Assembly: GCF_000787855.1 (NCBI RefSeq)
Contig: NZ_BBPQ01000001.1
Span: forward strand, 168,529 to 232,528
Direction: 5' to 3'
Origin: Streptacidiphilus anmyonensis
Lineage (GTDB): Bacteria; Actinomycetota; Actinomycetes; Streptomycetales; Streptomycetaceae
Length of the DNA stretch: 64,000 nt
Shown: one piece after another, positions 26,440-35,021 of the stretch
How positions within the stretch are numbered: the first letter of the stretch is position 1
How the letters are laid out: every line of letters begins with the position of its first letter
Notes under the pieces: generated by a model
What the model was told of the DNA's origin: nothing
Database searches by the model: none
What the model saw: the letters and a program-made list of their open reading frames with translations, nothing else
Translations under genes and position numbers: made by a program

Positions 26440-27342
26440 TCAGGAGGGATTGGGGATCTTGGAGGCCCCCACCGGGATCTGGATCCCCTCGAAGAGGTCG
26501 GCCTCCGGGATGGACGAGTCGACCAGGGATCGGGCCAGCTCGTAGTCCTCCGTCGGCCACACCTCGCGCTGGATCTCCATCGGCACCCGGAACCACGGGC
26601 CGTCCGGGTCGATCTGGGTGGCGTGGGCGATGAGCGCCTTGTCGCGGACCTCGAAGAAGTCGCCGCAGGGCACGCGCGTGGTGATCTCACGCGGCTTGCG
26701 GTCCGACTCCTCCCAGCGGGCGATCCACTCCTTGTACGGGGACTCCAGGCCGCGCGCGTTCATCGCCGCGTCCAGGGCCTTGATCCGCTCCAGGGAGATG
26801 CCCTGGTTGTAGTAGAGCTTCAGCGGCTGCCACGGCTCACCCGCCTCCGGGTAGGCGTCCGGGTCCCCCGCCTTGTCGAAGGCCAGCATCGTGATCTTGT
26901 GGGTCATGATGTGGTCCGGGTGCGGGTAGCCGCCGTTCTCGTCGTACGTGGTGATCACGTGCGGCCGGAACTCGCGGATCAGCTTCACCAGCGCGCCGGC
27001 CGCCTCCTCGACCGGCTGGAGCGCGAAGCACCCCTCCGGCAGCGGCGGCAGCGGGTCGCCCTCCGGCAGGCCGGAGTCGACGAAGCCGAGCCATGCCTGC
27101 TTGACGCCGAGGATCGCCCGCGCGGCGTCCATCTCCTTGGCCCGGACCTCGTGGATGTTCTCCTCGATCCACGGGTCCCCCTGGAGCTTCGGGTTCAGCA
27201 CCGAACCACGCTCGCCCCCCGTGCATGTGGCCACGAGCACGTCCACGCCACGCGAGACGTACATCGCCATGGTGGCCGCGCCCTTGCTGGACTCGTCGTC
27301 CGGGTGCGCGTGCACCGCCATCAGTCGCAACTGCTCAGTCAC
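26440..27342 (-). CDS. mca: Mycothiol S-conjugate amidase
   Basis: The protein is 300 residues from a GTG start. The zinc motif AVHAHPDDESSKGAATMA is at about residue 9-26, then VLVATCTGGERGSVLNP, and YDENGGYPHPDHIMTHKITM with the third ligand His. The length and the motif YYNQGISLERIKALD match Mca rather than MshB. It cleaves mycothiol S-conjugates of electrophiles and xenobiotics to a mercapturic acid, which is exported, and GlcN-Ins, which is recycled. This is a marker of actinobacterial thiol chemistry. A small membrane protein gene follows. Confidence 0.94.
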   Translation of the reverse strand: MTEQLRLMAVHAHPDDESSKGAATMAMYVSRGVDVLVATCTGGERGSVLNPKLQGDPWIEENIHEVRAKEMDAARAILGVKQAWLGFVDSGLPEGDPLPPLPEGCFALQPVEEAAGALVKLIREFRPHVITTYDENGGYPHPDHIMTHKITMLAFDKAGDPDAYPEAGEPWQPLKLYYNQGISLERIKALDAAMNARGLESPYKEWIARWEESDRKPREITTRVPCGDFFEVRDKALIAHATQIDPDGPWFRVPMEIQREVWPTEDYELARSLVDSSIPEADLFEGIQIPVGASKIPNPS

Positions 27343-27448
27343 TGCCCCTGTGCCCTTCGTCTTCGGTACAGACTCCTATAGTGACGGACGGGGGTATGCC
27401 GTTGATTCCGCGATCATGCGCGGAACCCCCGAAGGAGGCCAAAGTCCG

Positions 27449-27886
27449 ATGGCGGATACGACCCCGGACGTACGCCCGGCCGAGAGCGCGGCCGAGCAGC
27501 TCGCCGCGCAGCCGCCGGTCGGCCGCTACGGCCGCCGCGACGAGAAGAAGGCGCGGGTGCGCGGCAAGCGCGTCTACTACGTCACCGTCGCGCTGGCGCT
27601 CGCCCTGGTCGCGGCGATCGGCTACGAGTACGTCTCCGGCAACCCCGTCAACGGGGAGGTGCAGACCTTCCAGGTGATCTCCGCCCACGAGGTCAGGATC
27701 ACCCTGGAGGTGAGCAAGCCCAGCGACAAGGCCGCCTCCTGCACCGTCCGCTCGCGCGACGCGAACGGCGACGAGGTGGGGCGCGTCAGCGTCGCCATCC
27801 CCAAGGGCACCGGTGACACGCAGACGACCGTGCTGCTCAGGACCACGTCCCTCGGCACCACCGGGGAGCTCGTCGGCTGCTCCTGA
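27449..27886 (+). CDS. DUF4307 domain membrane protein
   Basis: The protein is 145 residues from the ATG at 27449, with GAAGGAGG upstream. A cytosolic N-terminus of about 45 residues (ending RRDEKKARVRGKR) is followed by one membrane helix (VYYVTVALALALVAAIGYEYV) and an extracellular beta-rich domain with two Cys (about 94 and 144). This is the DUF4307 pattern, found widely in actinobacteria beside mca and greA. The function is not known. It is divergent from mca across about 100 bp containing TATAGT near 27377. Confidence 0.8.
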   Translation: MADTTPDVRPAESAAEQLAAQPPVGRYGRRDEKKARVRGKRVYYVTVALALALVAAIGYEYVSGNPVNGEVQTFQVISAHEVRITLEVSKPSDKAASCTVRSRDANGDEVGRVSVAIPKGTGDTQTTVLLRTTSLGTTGELVGCS

Positions 27887-28038
27887 CCGGGGTTCCGGGC
27901 CGGCCCGTCGGCCGTCAACACCCGGGTGACGCTCTTCACGGCTCCTGACTCCCGGCGCGGGAATTGTTAGGGTTGTGGTTTCGCCCGTTCCGACCGAGCG
28001 GGCGATGCTTTGTATCCCAGTACCTACGAGGAGCACCA

Positions 28039-28536
28039 GTGACCCAGACCAGCGACAACGTCACCTGGCTCACCCAGGAGGCGTACAACCAGCTTCGTGC
28101 CGAGCTGGAGCACCTGTCGGGTCCCGGACGCACCGAGATCGCGCAGAAGATCGAGCAGGCCCGCGAGGAAGGCGATCTCAAGGAGAACGCCGGCTACCAC
28201 GCGGCGCGCGAGGAGCAGGGCAAGATGGAGCTGCGCATCCGCCAGCTCACCCAGCTCCTGGAGCGCGCCCAGGTCGGCGAGGCGCCGGCGGACAACGGCG
28301 TGGCCGGCCCGGGTATGACCATCACCGTCGCGTTCGACGGTGACCTGGACGACACCATGACCTTCCTGCTCGGCTCCCGCGAGGCCGCCTCGGGCGACAT
28401 CGAGGTCTACTCCCCGCAGTCGCCGCTCGGCCGCGCCATCGTCGGCCAGAAGGTCGGCGCGGACGTGTCCTACGAGCTTCCGAACGGCCGCAAGGCGAAC
28501 GTCAAGATCACCGAGGCCAAGCCGTTCACCGGCTGA
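28039..28536 (+). CDS. greA: Transcription elongation factor GreA
   Basis: The protein is 165 residues from the GTG at 28039 with GAGGAG upstream. The N-terminal coiled coil carries LTQEAYNQLRAELEHL and the tip signature EEGDLKENAGYHAAREEQ (acidic residues that enter the polymerase channel). The C-terminal FKBP-like domain has SPQSPLGRAIVGQKVGAD. It stimulates cleavage of backtracked RNA by RNA polymerase. TAGGGT at 27967-27972 is a candidate -10. A hairpin follows 22 nt after the stop. Confidence 0.96.
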   Translation: MTQTSDNVTWLTQEAYNQLRAELEHLSGPGRTEIAQKIEQAREEGDLKENAGYHAAREEQGKMELRIRQLTQLLERAQVGEAPADNGVAGPGMTITVAFDGDLDDTMTFLLGSREAASGDIEVYSPQSPLGRAIVGQKVGADVSYELPNGRKANVKITEAKPFTG

Positions 28537-28558
28537 GGCCCGCCCCACCCGCCATCCC

Positions 28559-28599
28559 GTACCGCCCCGCCACGGCCCGCGCCGTGGACGGGGCGGTAC
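28559..28599 (+). terminator. greA terminator
   Basis: Arms GTACCGCCCCG-CCACGGC and GCCGTGG-A-CGGGGCGGTAC pair over 18 bp with one bulge and a CCGC loop, 22 nt after greA. Confidence 0.85.
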
Positions 28600-28632
28600 G
28601 TGCGTTCGGCCGCGGGGAGCCGGGTTCGTCCC

Positions 28633-28675
28633 TTGGACAGGTCTGTCCCTTGCACAGGTTTGTCCATTGCACAGG
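28633..28675 (+). repeat. Direct repeats with 17-bp period upstream of a membrane-protein gene
   Basis: TTGGACAGGTCTGTCCC, TTGCACAGGTTTGTCCA and a shortened TTGCACAGG follow each other without gap. The first contains the perfect palindrome GGACAGGTCTGTCC (28635-28648). They end about 60 bp before the next start codon, where an operator array could sit. Confidence 0.7.
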
Positions 28676-28736
28676 GCCCCCGGTAGCGGGATGATCTCGC
28701 CCGCTGATGCACGAGCAGAACGCGAGAGCAGGGATC

Positions 28737-29846
28737 ATGAGCGCCGCCGGACAGCCGTTCGCCGATTCGGAGCAGGGACCGTCAGGCGGATCGGAGGTCG
28801 TGCGGTACCGGGCACGGGCCTGGCAGACGGTCGTCGTCGCCGGGGCCTTCGCGCTGATGGCGGCCGCCTTCCTCACGGATGCCCTGGCCCGGCCGGTTCC
28901 GGGTGAGTCCTGGTCGGAGCGCCTGGCCGCCGCGTGGCCGTTCGCGCTGCTGACCGTCGAGTACGGGTGGCTCTCCTTCTGGGTCGGCGTCGCCCTCACT
29001 CCGGAGGCCGCGGTGGTCTACCGGTTCCGCCGCCGGACGGTGCCGTGGCGCGAGATCGCCGAGGTGGCCGTGGAGCCCTTCCCGCTCGGCGGTGGCCGCC
29101 GCGTCGTGCTCCACCTGCACGACGGCACCCGCATCGCGCTGCGTCAGCCCAGCACCGGCTTCCTCGTCTGGGACCCCCGCTTCGACGAGAAGCTCGCCGC
29201 CATCCGCTCCTCCTGGCTGGCCGGCGGCGGAACAGCCTGGCCGGAGAGCGAGGTGGACGAGCCGCCGGCGGACAGCTTCCGTCTCAGGCCCTCCGTGCTC
29301 CAGCGGATCTATCCGTCGTTCCCGCCGGCGCTGGTCGCCGTCGAGGTGGGGGCGGGCAGCCAGGCGAGCGGCGGCTCCGTGGTCCAGCACGTCGTCGGCG
29401 GACTCGTCGGCCTGTTCCTGCTCGGCTGCGCCTCCCGGTTCTGGTTCGTCGGCACCACCGCCGACCGGCAGCGGCTCGTCTCCCGTGACCTGCTCGGCCG
29501 ACGCACCGTGGTGCCCTGGGCGGACGTCCGCGCCCTCCGGGTGGTGGCCACGCGCACCGCCCGCCGCCTCGCGGTGACGGACGTGAGCGGTCGCACCCTG
29601 CTGCTAGCCGCTCCGCGGCTGGGAGCCCTGCTGTGGGACCCCGGGTTCCAGGCCAAGGCGGAGATGCTGCGACGCCGGTGGAGCGAGCTGTACCCCGAGG
29701 CCGCCGCGACCGCGCCGTCGCCCGCACCGGGCGAAAGCCCGCGGCCGTGGCAGCGCGCCGTCGTGGGCGTCATCGGCCTCGTCTACGCCTTCGGCGCGGT
29801 CATGGTCCTGTTCCTGGGCCTCGTGCTGCTGCTGATGCTCGTCTGA
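28737..29846 (+). CDS. Membrane protein with two PH-like repeats, function unknown
   Basis: The protein is 369 residues from the ATG at 28737. Two similar halves can be seen. In the first, a membrane pair (about 28-48 and 62-83) is followed by LTPEAAVVYRFRRRTVPWREIAEVAVEP and DPRFDEKLAAIRSSWL. In the second, a helix (about 217-238) is followed by DRQRLVSRDLLGRRTVVPWADVRALRVVA and DPGFQAKAEMLRRRWSEL. This is the pattern of bacterial PH-like domains attached to membrane helices. A last helix lies at 342-368. The duplication is visible in sequence; the function is not known. Confidence 0.7.
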   Translation: MSAAGQPFADSEQGPSGGSEVVRYRARAWQTVVVAGAFALMAAAFLTDALARPVPGESWSERLAAAWPFALLTVEYGWLSFWVGVALTPEAAVVYRFRRRTVPWREIAEVAVEPFPLGGGRRVVLHLHDGTRIALRQPSTGFLVWDPRFDEKLAAIRSSWLAGGGTAWPESEVDEPPADSFRLRPSVLQRIYPSFPPALVAVEVGAGSQASGGSVVQHVVGGLVGLFLLGCASRFWFVGTTADRQRLVSRDLLGRRTVVPWADVRALRVVATRTARRLAVTDVSGRTLLLAAPRLGALLWDPGFQAKAEMLRRRWSELYPEAAATAPSPAPGESPRPWQRAVVGVIGLVYAFGAVMVLFLGLVLLLMLV

Positions 29847-29862
29847 GAGCCGGAGCCGGTCG

Positions 29863-30663
29863 TCAGCCGTCCGCGAGGCGGTACTTGCGCACGGCCAGGG
29901 TCCGGAACACCACGATGATCAGCACCGACCAGCCGATGGACACCGGGATGGCGTGCTTCATCGGCCAGGCCGTCTGCACCATCCCGGGCGGCACGTTGCC
30001 GAACAGCTGCCGCACCGCCTGCACGGTGGCGCTGAACGGGTTCCAGTACGCGATCGGCTGGAGCCAACCCGGCATGGTGGCGACGGGGACGAAGGCGTTG
30101 GAGATGAAGGTCAGCGGGAACAGCCACACCAGCCCCGCCGAGGTCGCCGCCTCCGGGCTGCGCACCGACAGGCCGATCAGCGCCCCGATCCAGGAGAAGG
30201 CGTAGCCCAGCAGGAGCAGCAGCAGGAACCCGCAGAACACCTTCCAGAGGTCGTTGTGCGTGCGCCAGCCGATCAGCAGCGAGACGATCGACAGCACCAC
30301 CAGGATCAGCGCCGTCTGGACGGAGTCCGCCAGGGTGCGTCCGGTCAGGACGGCGCCGCGGGCCATCGGCAGCGAGCGGAAGCGGTCGACCAGGCCCTTG
30401 GTCATGTCCTCCGAGATGCCCGCCGAGGCCCCGGCCACCGCGAAGGTGACCGTCTGCGCGAAGATGCCCGCGATCAGGTACTGCTTGTAGGCGTTCGGGT
30501 CGGTGGTCGCGCCGGGGACGGTGATCGCGCCGCCCATCACGTAGGTGAAGAGCAGCACGAACATGACCGGCTGGATGAGCCCGAAGACCAGGACCTCGGG
30601 GATCCGCGTCATACGGCGCACATTGCGCTTGGCGACGACGAACGAGTCGTTCATGGCGGTCAT
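29863..30663 (-). CDS. ABC-2 type transporter permease (DrrB-like)
   Basis: The protein is 266 residues from the ATG at 30663, overlapping the ATPase stop by 4 bp (ATGA). It has about six membrane helices, with IPEVLVFGLIQPVMFVLLFTYV at the start, GLVDRFRSLPMARGAVLTGR in the conserved cytosolic loop and WLFPLTFISNAFVPVATMPGWLQPIAYWNP toward the C-terminus. These are hallmarks of DrrB-like exporters of drugs or lipids. It works with the ATPase encoded just upstream. Confidence 0.92.
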   Translation of the reverse strand: MTAMNDSFVVAKRNVRRMTRIPEVLVFGLIQPVMFVLLFTYVMGGAITVPGATTDPNAYKQYLIAGIFAQTVTFAVAGASAGISEDMTKGLVDRFRSLPMARGAVLTGRTLADSVQTALILVVLSIVSLLIGWRTHNDLWKVFCGFLLLLLLGYAFSWIGALIGLSVRSPEAATSAGLVWLFPLTFISNAFVPVATMPGWLQPIAYWNPFSATVQAVRQLFGNVPPGMVQTAWPMKHAIPVSIGWSVLIIVVFRTLAVRKYRLADG

Positions 30664-31700
30664 ACCCGGGCCTTCTTCCTGCCCGCGCGCCGTCCCGCAC
30701 CCGTCTCGCCGTCCGGGCTCTGCGGACCGCCCTCGTCCTCGTCCCCGCCCTCCTCGGCCTCGGTCACGTGGCCGGTCAGCGAGAGGAAGACGTCGTCGAG
30801 GGTCGGTCGGCGCAGCCCGATGTCGTGGATGAGGATCCCCCGCGCGTCCAGGTCCCGGATCACGTCCGCGAGGACGCGCGCGCCGCCGGTCACCGGGACG
30901 GTGATCCGGCGGGTGTGCGGCTCGACGGTGGGCTCCCCGATCGCGTACGGGGCCAGCGCCTCCACGGCGAGCGGCAGCGCCGCCGAGTCCGTCACCACCA
31001 CCTCCACGCGCTCGCCGCCGATCTGCGCCTTCAGCTGGTCCGCGGTGCCGCGGGCGATGACGCGACCGCGGTCGACGACGGCGATGTCGTGGGCGAGCCG
31101 GTCGGCCTCCTCCAGGTACTGCGTGGTCAGCAGCAGCGTCGTGCCCTCCCCGACCAGTTCCTCGATGACCTCCCACAGGGCCATCCGGTTCCGCGGGTCG
31201 AGGCCGGTCGTCGGCTCGTCGAGGAACATCACCGGCGGGCGCACGACCAGCGCGGCGGCCAGGTCCAGACGGCGTCGCATGCCGCCGGAGTACGTCTTGG
31301 CGATCCGCCCGGCCGCGTCGTCGAGGCTGAACCGCTTCAGCAGCTCCCTCGCCCGCGCCTTCGCCTCACGCGCGGACATCTGGTAGAGCTCGCCGACCAT
31401 CTGCAGGTTCTCCTGCCCGGTCAGGTACTCGTCGACGGCCGCGTACTGGCCGGAGAGCCCGATCAGGCTGCGCACCTTGTCCGGGTGCTTCAGCACGTCG
31501 ACGCCGGCGACGCTGGCGCGCCCGGAGTCCGGCCGCAGCAACGTGGTGAGCACGCGTACGGCCGTGGTCTTCCCCGCGCCGTTGGGCCCCAGCAGGCCCA
31601 GCACCGTCGCCTCCGGCACCTCCAGATCCACACCGTCGAGCGCACGAACGTCCCCGAAGGTGCGCACCAGCCCCTCGGCGGAGATGGCTGCCTCGCTCAT
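30660..31700 (-). CDS. ABC transporter ATP-binding protein (DrrA-like)
   Basis: The protein is 346 residues from the ATG at 31700; a longer frame to 31766 adds Arg-rich residues only. Walker A GPNGAGKTT is at about 39-47, Q-loop GLSGQYAAVDEYLTG, signature YSGGMRRRLDLA, and Walker B PVMFLDEPTTGLDPRNR. The DrrA-specific C-terminal domain includes RRPTLDDVFLSLTGH, followed by an acidic, then basic tail of about 30 residues. It powers export with the permease gene downstream. The substrate is not known; the DUF and enzyme neighbours give no hint. Confidence 0.93.
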   Translation of the reverse strand: MSEAAISAEGLVRTFGDVRALDGVDLEVPEATVLGLLGPNGAGKTTAVRVLTTLLRPDSGRASVAGVDVLKHPDKVRSLIGLSGQYAAVDEYLTGQENLQMVGELYQMSAREAKARARELLKRFSLDDAAGRIAKTYSGGMRRRLDLAAALVVRPPVMFLDEPTTGLDPRNRMALWEVIEELVGEGTTLLLTTQYLEEADRLAHDIAVVDRGRVIARGTADQLKAQIGGERVEVVVTDSAALPLAVEALAPYAIGEPTVEPHTRRITVPVTGGARVLADVIRDLDARGILIHDIGLRRPTLDDVFLSLTGHVTEAEEGGDEDEGGPQSPDGETGAGRRAGRKKARV

Positions 31701-31877
31701 CGACTGCGTCTCCCTCCCGCGTTGGTCCCTGCGGTCTCCCCAGCCTCGCGTACGAAGGCGGAGCACGCATGTTCACCCGGGGCCCGGCGGACGGCCGTAC
31801 CTCCCGGCCCCGGCCAGAGGGGACGGCCTCGCGTCTCCGGCCCGGTCAGGTCGGTCGCGGGACGGGGGCTGCCGCCG

Positions 31878-33095
31878 CTACGCCTGCGAGAGGACCGTGT
31901 AGCCCGCGTCGCGCAGTTCGGCGACGACCGCGGCGCAGTGCTCGGCGCCCTTCGTCTCCAGGTGGAGGTCGACCTCGACCTCGCCGATGCCGAGCTTCGG
32001 GTCGGTGCGGACGTGGGCCACGTCGACGACGTTCGCGTCGGTGCGCGACAGCACGCTCAGCAGGTCCGCCAGCGCGCCCGGGCGGTCGTTGACGCGCAGG
32101 CGCAGCGACATGTACCGGCCCGCCGCCGCCATGCCGTGGCGCAGGACGCGCTGCATCAGCAGCGGGTCGATGTTGCCGCCGGAGAGGACCGCCACGACCG
32201 GTCCCTCGATCTCCGCGCCGTGCTCCAGCAGCGCCGCGACCGGGCTCGCGCCCGCCGGTTCGACGACGAGCTTCGCTCGTTCGAGGCAGACCAGCAGGGC
32301 CCGTGCCAGCGCGTCCTCGCTGACGGTCCAGACGCCGTCCGCGAGCCGGTTGATGATCTCGAACGGCACCTCGCCGGGTCTGCGCACCTGGATCCCGTCG
32401 GCCATCGTCGCGCACCGCTCCAGCGTCACCGGGCGGCCGGCCCGCAGCGACGGCGGGTACGCGGCCGCGCCCTCCGCCTGGACGCCGATCACGCGCACGT
32501 CGGGACGCACGTGCTTGACCGCGGCGGCGAGGCCCGCGAGCAGCCCGCCGCCGCCGGTGCCGACCAGGATGGTCCGCACCTCCGGGCTCTGCTCCAGGAT
32601 CTCCAGACCGACGGTGCCCTGACCGGCCACGATGTCGGGATGGTCGAAGGGGTGGATGAACACCGCGCCGGTGGTCTCCGCGTACTCCAGGGCCGCGGCC
32701 AGCGTCTCGTCGAAGTGGTCGCCGACCAGGCGCACGTCCGCGCCGTAGTCGCGGGTGGCGGCCACCTTGGGGAGCGGCGCGGCGACGGGCATGAAGACCG
32801 TCGAACGGACACCGAGGGTGTGCGCCGCGAGCGCCACGCCCTGCGCGTGGTTGCCCGCGCTGGCCGCGACCACGCCCGCCGCGCGCTCGACGGGCGAGAG
32901 CCCGGCGATGCGCACGTACGCGCCGCGCAGCTTGAACGAGCCGGTGCGCTGCAGGTTCTCGCACTTGAGCTGGACCGGGGCGCCGATCAGCGAGGAGAGG
33001 TAGCGGCTGCTCTCCATCGGGGTGATCCGCGCGAGGCCCGAGAGCATCTTGTGAGCCCCTCGGACGTCGTCGAGGGTGATCGGCCAGGCGTTCAT
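31878..33095 (-). CDS. ilvA: Threonine ammonia-lyase (threonine dehydratase)
   Basis: The protein is 405 residues. PLP-lysine motif LQRTGSFKLRGAY is near residue 50, SAGNHAQGVALAA follows, and the Gly-rich phosphate loop GTGGGGLLAGLAA is near 182. A C-terminal ACT-like domain (about 325-405, SLRLRVNDRPGALADLLSVLSRTDANV) suggests allosteric control. It deaminates threonine to 2-oxobutyrate, the first step to isoleucine, or serves threonine breakdown. TAGGCT at 33107-33102 lies 6 nt before the ATG with no Shine-Dalgarno sequence, so it is probably leaderless. It is divergent from a MarR gene. Confidence 0.94.
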   Translation of the reverse strand: MNAWPITLDDVRGAHKMLSGLARITPMESSRYLSSLIGAPVQLKCENLQRTGSFKLRGAYVRIAGLSPVERAAGVVAASAGNHAQGVALAAHTLGVRSTVFMPVAAPLPKVAATRDYGADVRLVGDHFDETLAAALEYAETTGAVFIHPFDHPDIVAGQGTVGLEILEQSPEVRTILVGTGGGGLLAGLAAAVKHVRPDVRVIGVQAEGAAAYPPSLRAGRPVTLERCATMADGIQVRRPGEVPFEIINRLADGVWTVSEDALARALLVCLERAKLVVEPAGASPVAALLEHGAEIEGPVVAVLSGGNIDPLLMQRVLRHGMAAAGRYMSLRLRVNDRPGALADLLSVLSRTDANVVDVAHVRTDPKLGIGEVEVDLHLETKGAEHCAAVVAELRDAGYTVLSQA

Positions 33096-33160
33096 GGCTT
33101 CAGCCTAGGGGCCCGGCGCGGATACGCTCGGAGGGCTCAGCCGAACGACAGAACGCGACG

Positions 33161-33637
33161 ATGCCGATGCCCGAAGACAGCGCCCCTGACTCCGCCCCCG
33201 CCGAGCTGTACGACCAGCTCCAGTACCAGGTCGCGATCTTCGCGCGCCGGGTCGAGCAGGCACGGATCGGCGCACTGGGCGAGCAGCGCAACTCCATGGA
33301 CCGCGCGGCGTTCCTGCTGCTGAACCGGCTCGACCGGTCGGGCCCGGTGGGCGTCAAGGCGCTCGCGCAGGCCATGGGCATCGACTCGTCCACGGTGACC
33401 CGCCAGGTCGCCCCGCTGGTCGACTGCGGCCTCGTGGACCGGGTGCCGAACCCGGACGACGGCCGGGCCGTGCTGCTGGAGCTGTCCGACCAGGGGCGGC
33501 GCCGGCTGGAGGAGGTCCGCAGCTCGCGTCAGGAGCTGATGCGGGTGCTGTTGGCCGACTGGCCGGCCGGGGACCGGGAGACCTTCGTCGAGCTGCTGAC
33601 GCGCTTCAACCAGTCGATCAAGGCGCACCGGCCCTGA
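33161..33637 (+). CDS. MarR family transcriptional regulator
   Basis: The protein is 158 residues with the winged-helix fold of the MarR family: a helical N-terminus, LLLNRLDRSGPVGVKALAQAMGIDSSTVTRQVAPLV (in parts; recognition helix at about 72-84), and the wing motif RVPNPDDGRAVLLELSDQGRRRL. It is divergent from ilvA across 65 bp with TACGCT at 33122-33127 as candidate -10, so it may control itself and ilvA. The ligand is unknown. Confidence 0.9.
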   Translation: MPMPEDSAPDSAPAELYDQLQYQVAIFARRVEQARIGALGEQRNSMDRAAFLLLNRLDRSGPVGVKALAQAMGIDSSTVTRQVAPLVDCGLVDRVPNPDDGRAVLLELSDQGRRRLEEVRSSRQELMRVLLADWPAGDRETFVELLTRFNQSIKAHRP

Positions 33638-33682
33638 GCGGCTTTCCGCCCGGGGCCGGTGCGCCTGTGCTTCCGTGCCTGG

Positions 33683-34840
33683 TCAGCCCAGCGCGCGCTG
33701 GAGGTCGGCCAGCAGGTCGTCGACGGACTCGATGCCGACGGACAGCCGCACCAGGTCGCTCGGCACCTCCAGCGGGGAGCCCGCCGCCGAGGCGTGCGTC
33801 ATCCGGCCCGGGTGCTCGATCAGCGACTCGACGCCGCCGAGGGACTCGCCGAGGGTGAACAGCTCGGCGCGGTTGCAGGTCTGGACCGCCGCCTCCTCGC
33901 CGTCACGGTGGCGGAAGGAGACCATGCCGCCGAAGGCGCGCATCTGCTTGGCCGCGATCTCGTGGCCGGGGTGCTCGGGCAGGCCCGGGTAGAGCACCTG
34001 GGAGACCTTCGGGTGACCGGTCAGGAACTCCGCGACCCGCGCGGCGTTGGCGCTGTGACGGTCCATCCGGACGCCCAGGGTCTTGATGCCGCGCATGACC
34101 AGCCAGGCGTCGAACGGACCGGCCACCGCGCCCATCGCGTTCTGGTGGTACACCAGCTCCTCGCCCAGGGCGGCGTCGTCGGTCACCAGCGCGCCGCCGA
34201 CCACGTCGGAGTGGCCGCCCATGTACTTGGTGGTCGAGTAGACGACCACGTCGGCGCCGAGCGCCAACGGCTGCTGCAGGTAGGGGCTGGCGAAGGTGTT
34301 GTCGACGACCAGCAGTGCGCCCGTGTCGTGCGCGATGTGCGCGAGGGCGGAGATGTCAGCGATCCCCAGCAGCGGGTTGCTGGGCGTCTCGACCCAGATC
34401 ACCTTGGTGTTCGGCCGGACGGCCGCGCGCACGCTCTCCGGGTCGTGGGTGTTGGCGACGGACCACTCGACGCCCCAGCGCGTCAGCACCTTCGCGAAGA
34501 GCCGGAAGGTGCCGCCGTAGGCGTCGTTGGGGATGACGATGTGGTCCCCGGGCTTGGTGACGGTGCGCAGCAGCGTGTCCTCGGCGGCCAGCCCGGAGGC
34601 GAAGGCGAGGCCCCGGCGTCCGCCGTCCAGCGCCGCGAGGTTCTCCTCCAGCGCGGTGCGCGTGGGGTTGGCGGAACGGCTGTACTCGTAACCGCCGCGC
34701 AGGCCGCCGACGCCGTCCTGCTTGAAGGTGGAGACCTGGTAGATGGGGGTGACCACGGCCCCGGTCTGCGGGTCCGCCTCCTGCCCGGCATGGATGGCCA
34801 GGGTCTCGAAAGCGTAGTGATGCTGCTCGTGCTCGCTCAT
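33683..34840 (-). CDS. metB: Cystathionine gamma-synthase
   Basis: The protein is 385 residues of the Cys/Met-metabolism PLP family. Motifs: FETLAIHAGQEADPQTGAVVTPIYQVSTF, GYEYSRSANPTRTALEENLA, VETPSNPLLGIADI, and the PLP-lysine motif VVVYSTTKYMGGHSDVVGG near residue 200. It joins O-acylhomoserine and cysteine to cystathionine, or acts as a related lyase; the family cannot be fully split by eye. The start ATG follows TACGCT by 8 nt and lacks a clear Shine-Dalgarno sequence. It converges on the MarR gene with a 45-bp gap. A 12-bp tandem repeat lies upstream. Confidence 0.9.
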   Translation of the reverse strand: MSEHEQHHYAFETLAIHAGQEADPQTGAVVTPIYQVSTFKQDGVGGLRGGYEYSRSANPTRTALEENLAALDGGRRGLAFASGLAAEDTLLRTVTKPGDHIVIPNDAYGGTFRLFAKVLTRWGVEWSVANTHDPESVRAAVRPNTKVIWVETPSNPLLGIADISALAHIAHDTGALLVVDNTFASPYLQQPLALGADVVVYSTTKYMGGHSDVVGGALVTDDAALGEELVYHQNAMGAVAGPFDAWLVMRGIKTLGVRMDRHSANAARVAEFLTGHPKVSQVLYPGLPEHPGHEIAAKQMRAFGGMVSFRHRDGEEAAVQTCNRAELFTLGESLGGVESLIEHPGRMTHASAAGSPLEVPSDLVRLSVGIESVDDLLADLQRALG

Positions 34841-34908
34841 GAAGCCTGAGCGTAGTCCGCGCCGGGAGCACCCGTCCGTTTCCCGGGCTTTCGAAGGCCC
34901 TGCCGACT

Positions 34909-34980
34909 CCCGCACCACGTCCCGCACCACGTCCCGCACCGCGTCCCGCACCGCGTGTCGCTCCAAGTCCCGCTCCAAGT
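34909..34980. repeat. Six tandem copies of a 12-bp unit
   Basis: Two CCCGCACCACGT, two CCCGCACCGCGT and two (G/C)(T/C)CGCTCCAAGT units follow one another without gap between metB and the divergent nucleotidyltransferase gene. The pairwise matching of neighbours points to stepwise slippage. Confidence 0.85.
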
Positions 34981-35021
34981 CCCGTGCGACGGCGGGGTCT
35001 GCTGCGGCACACTCTGCGTCC

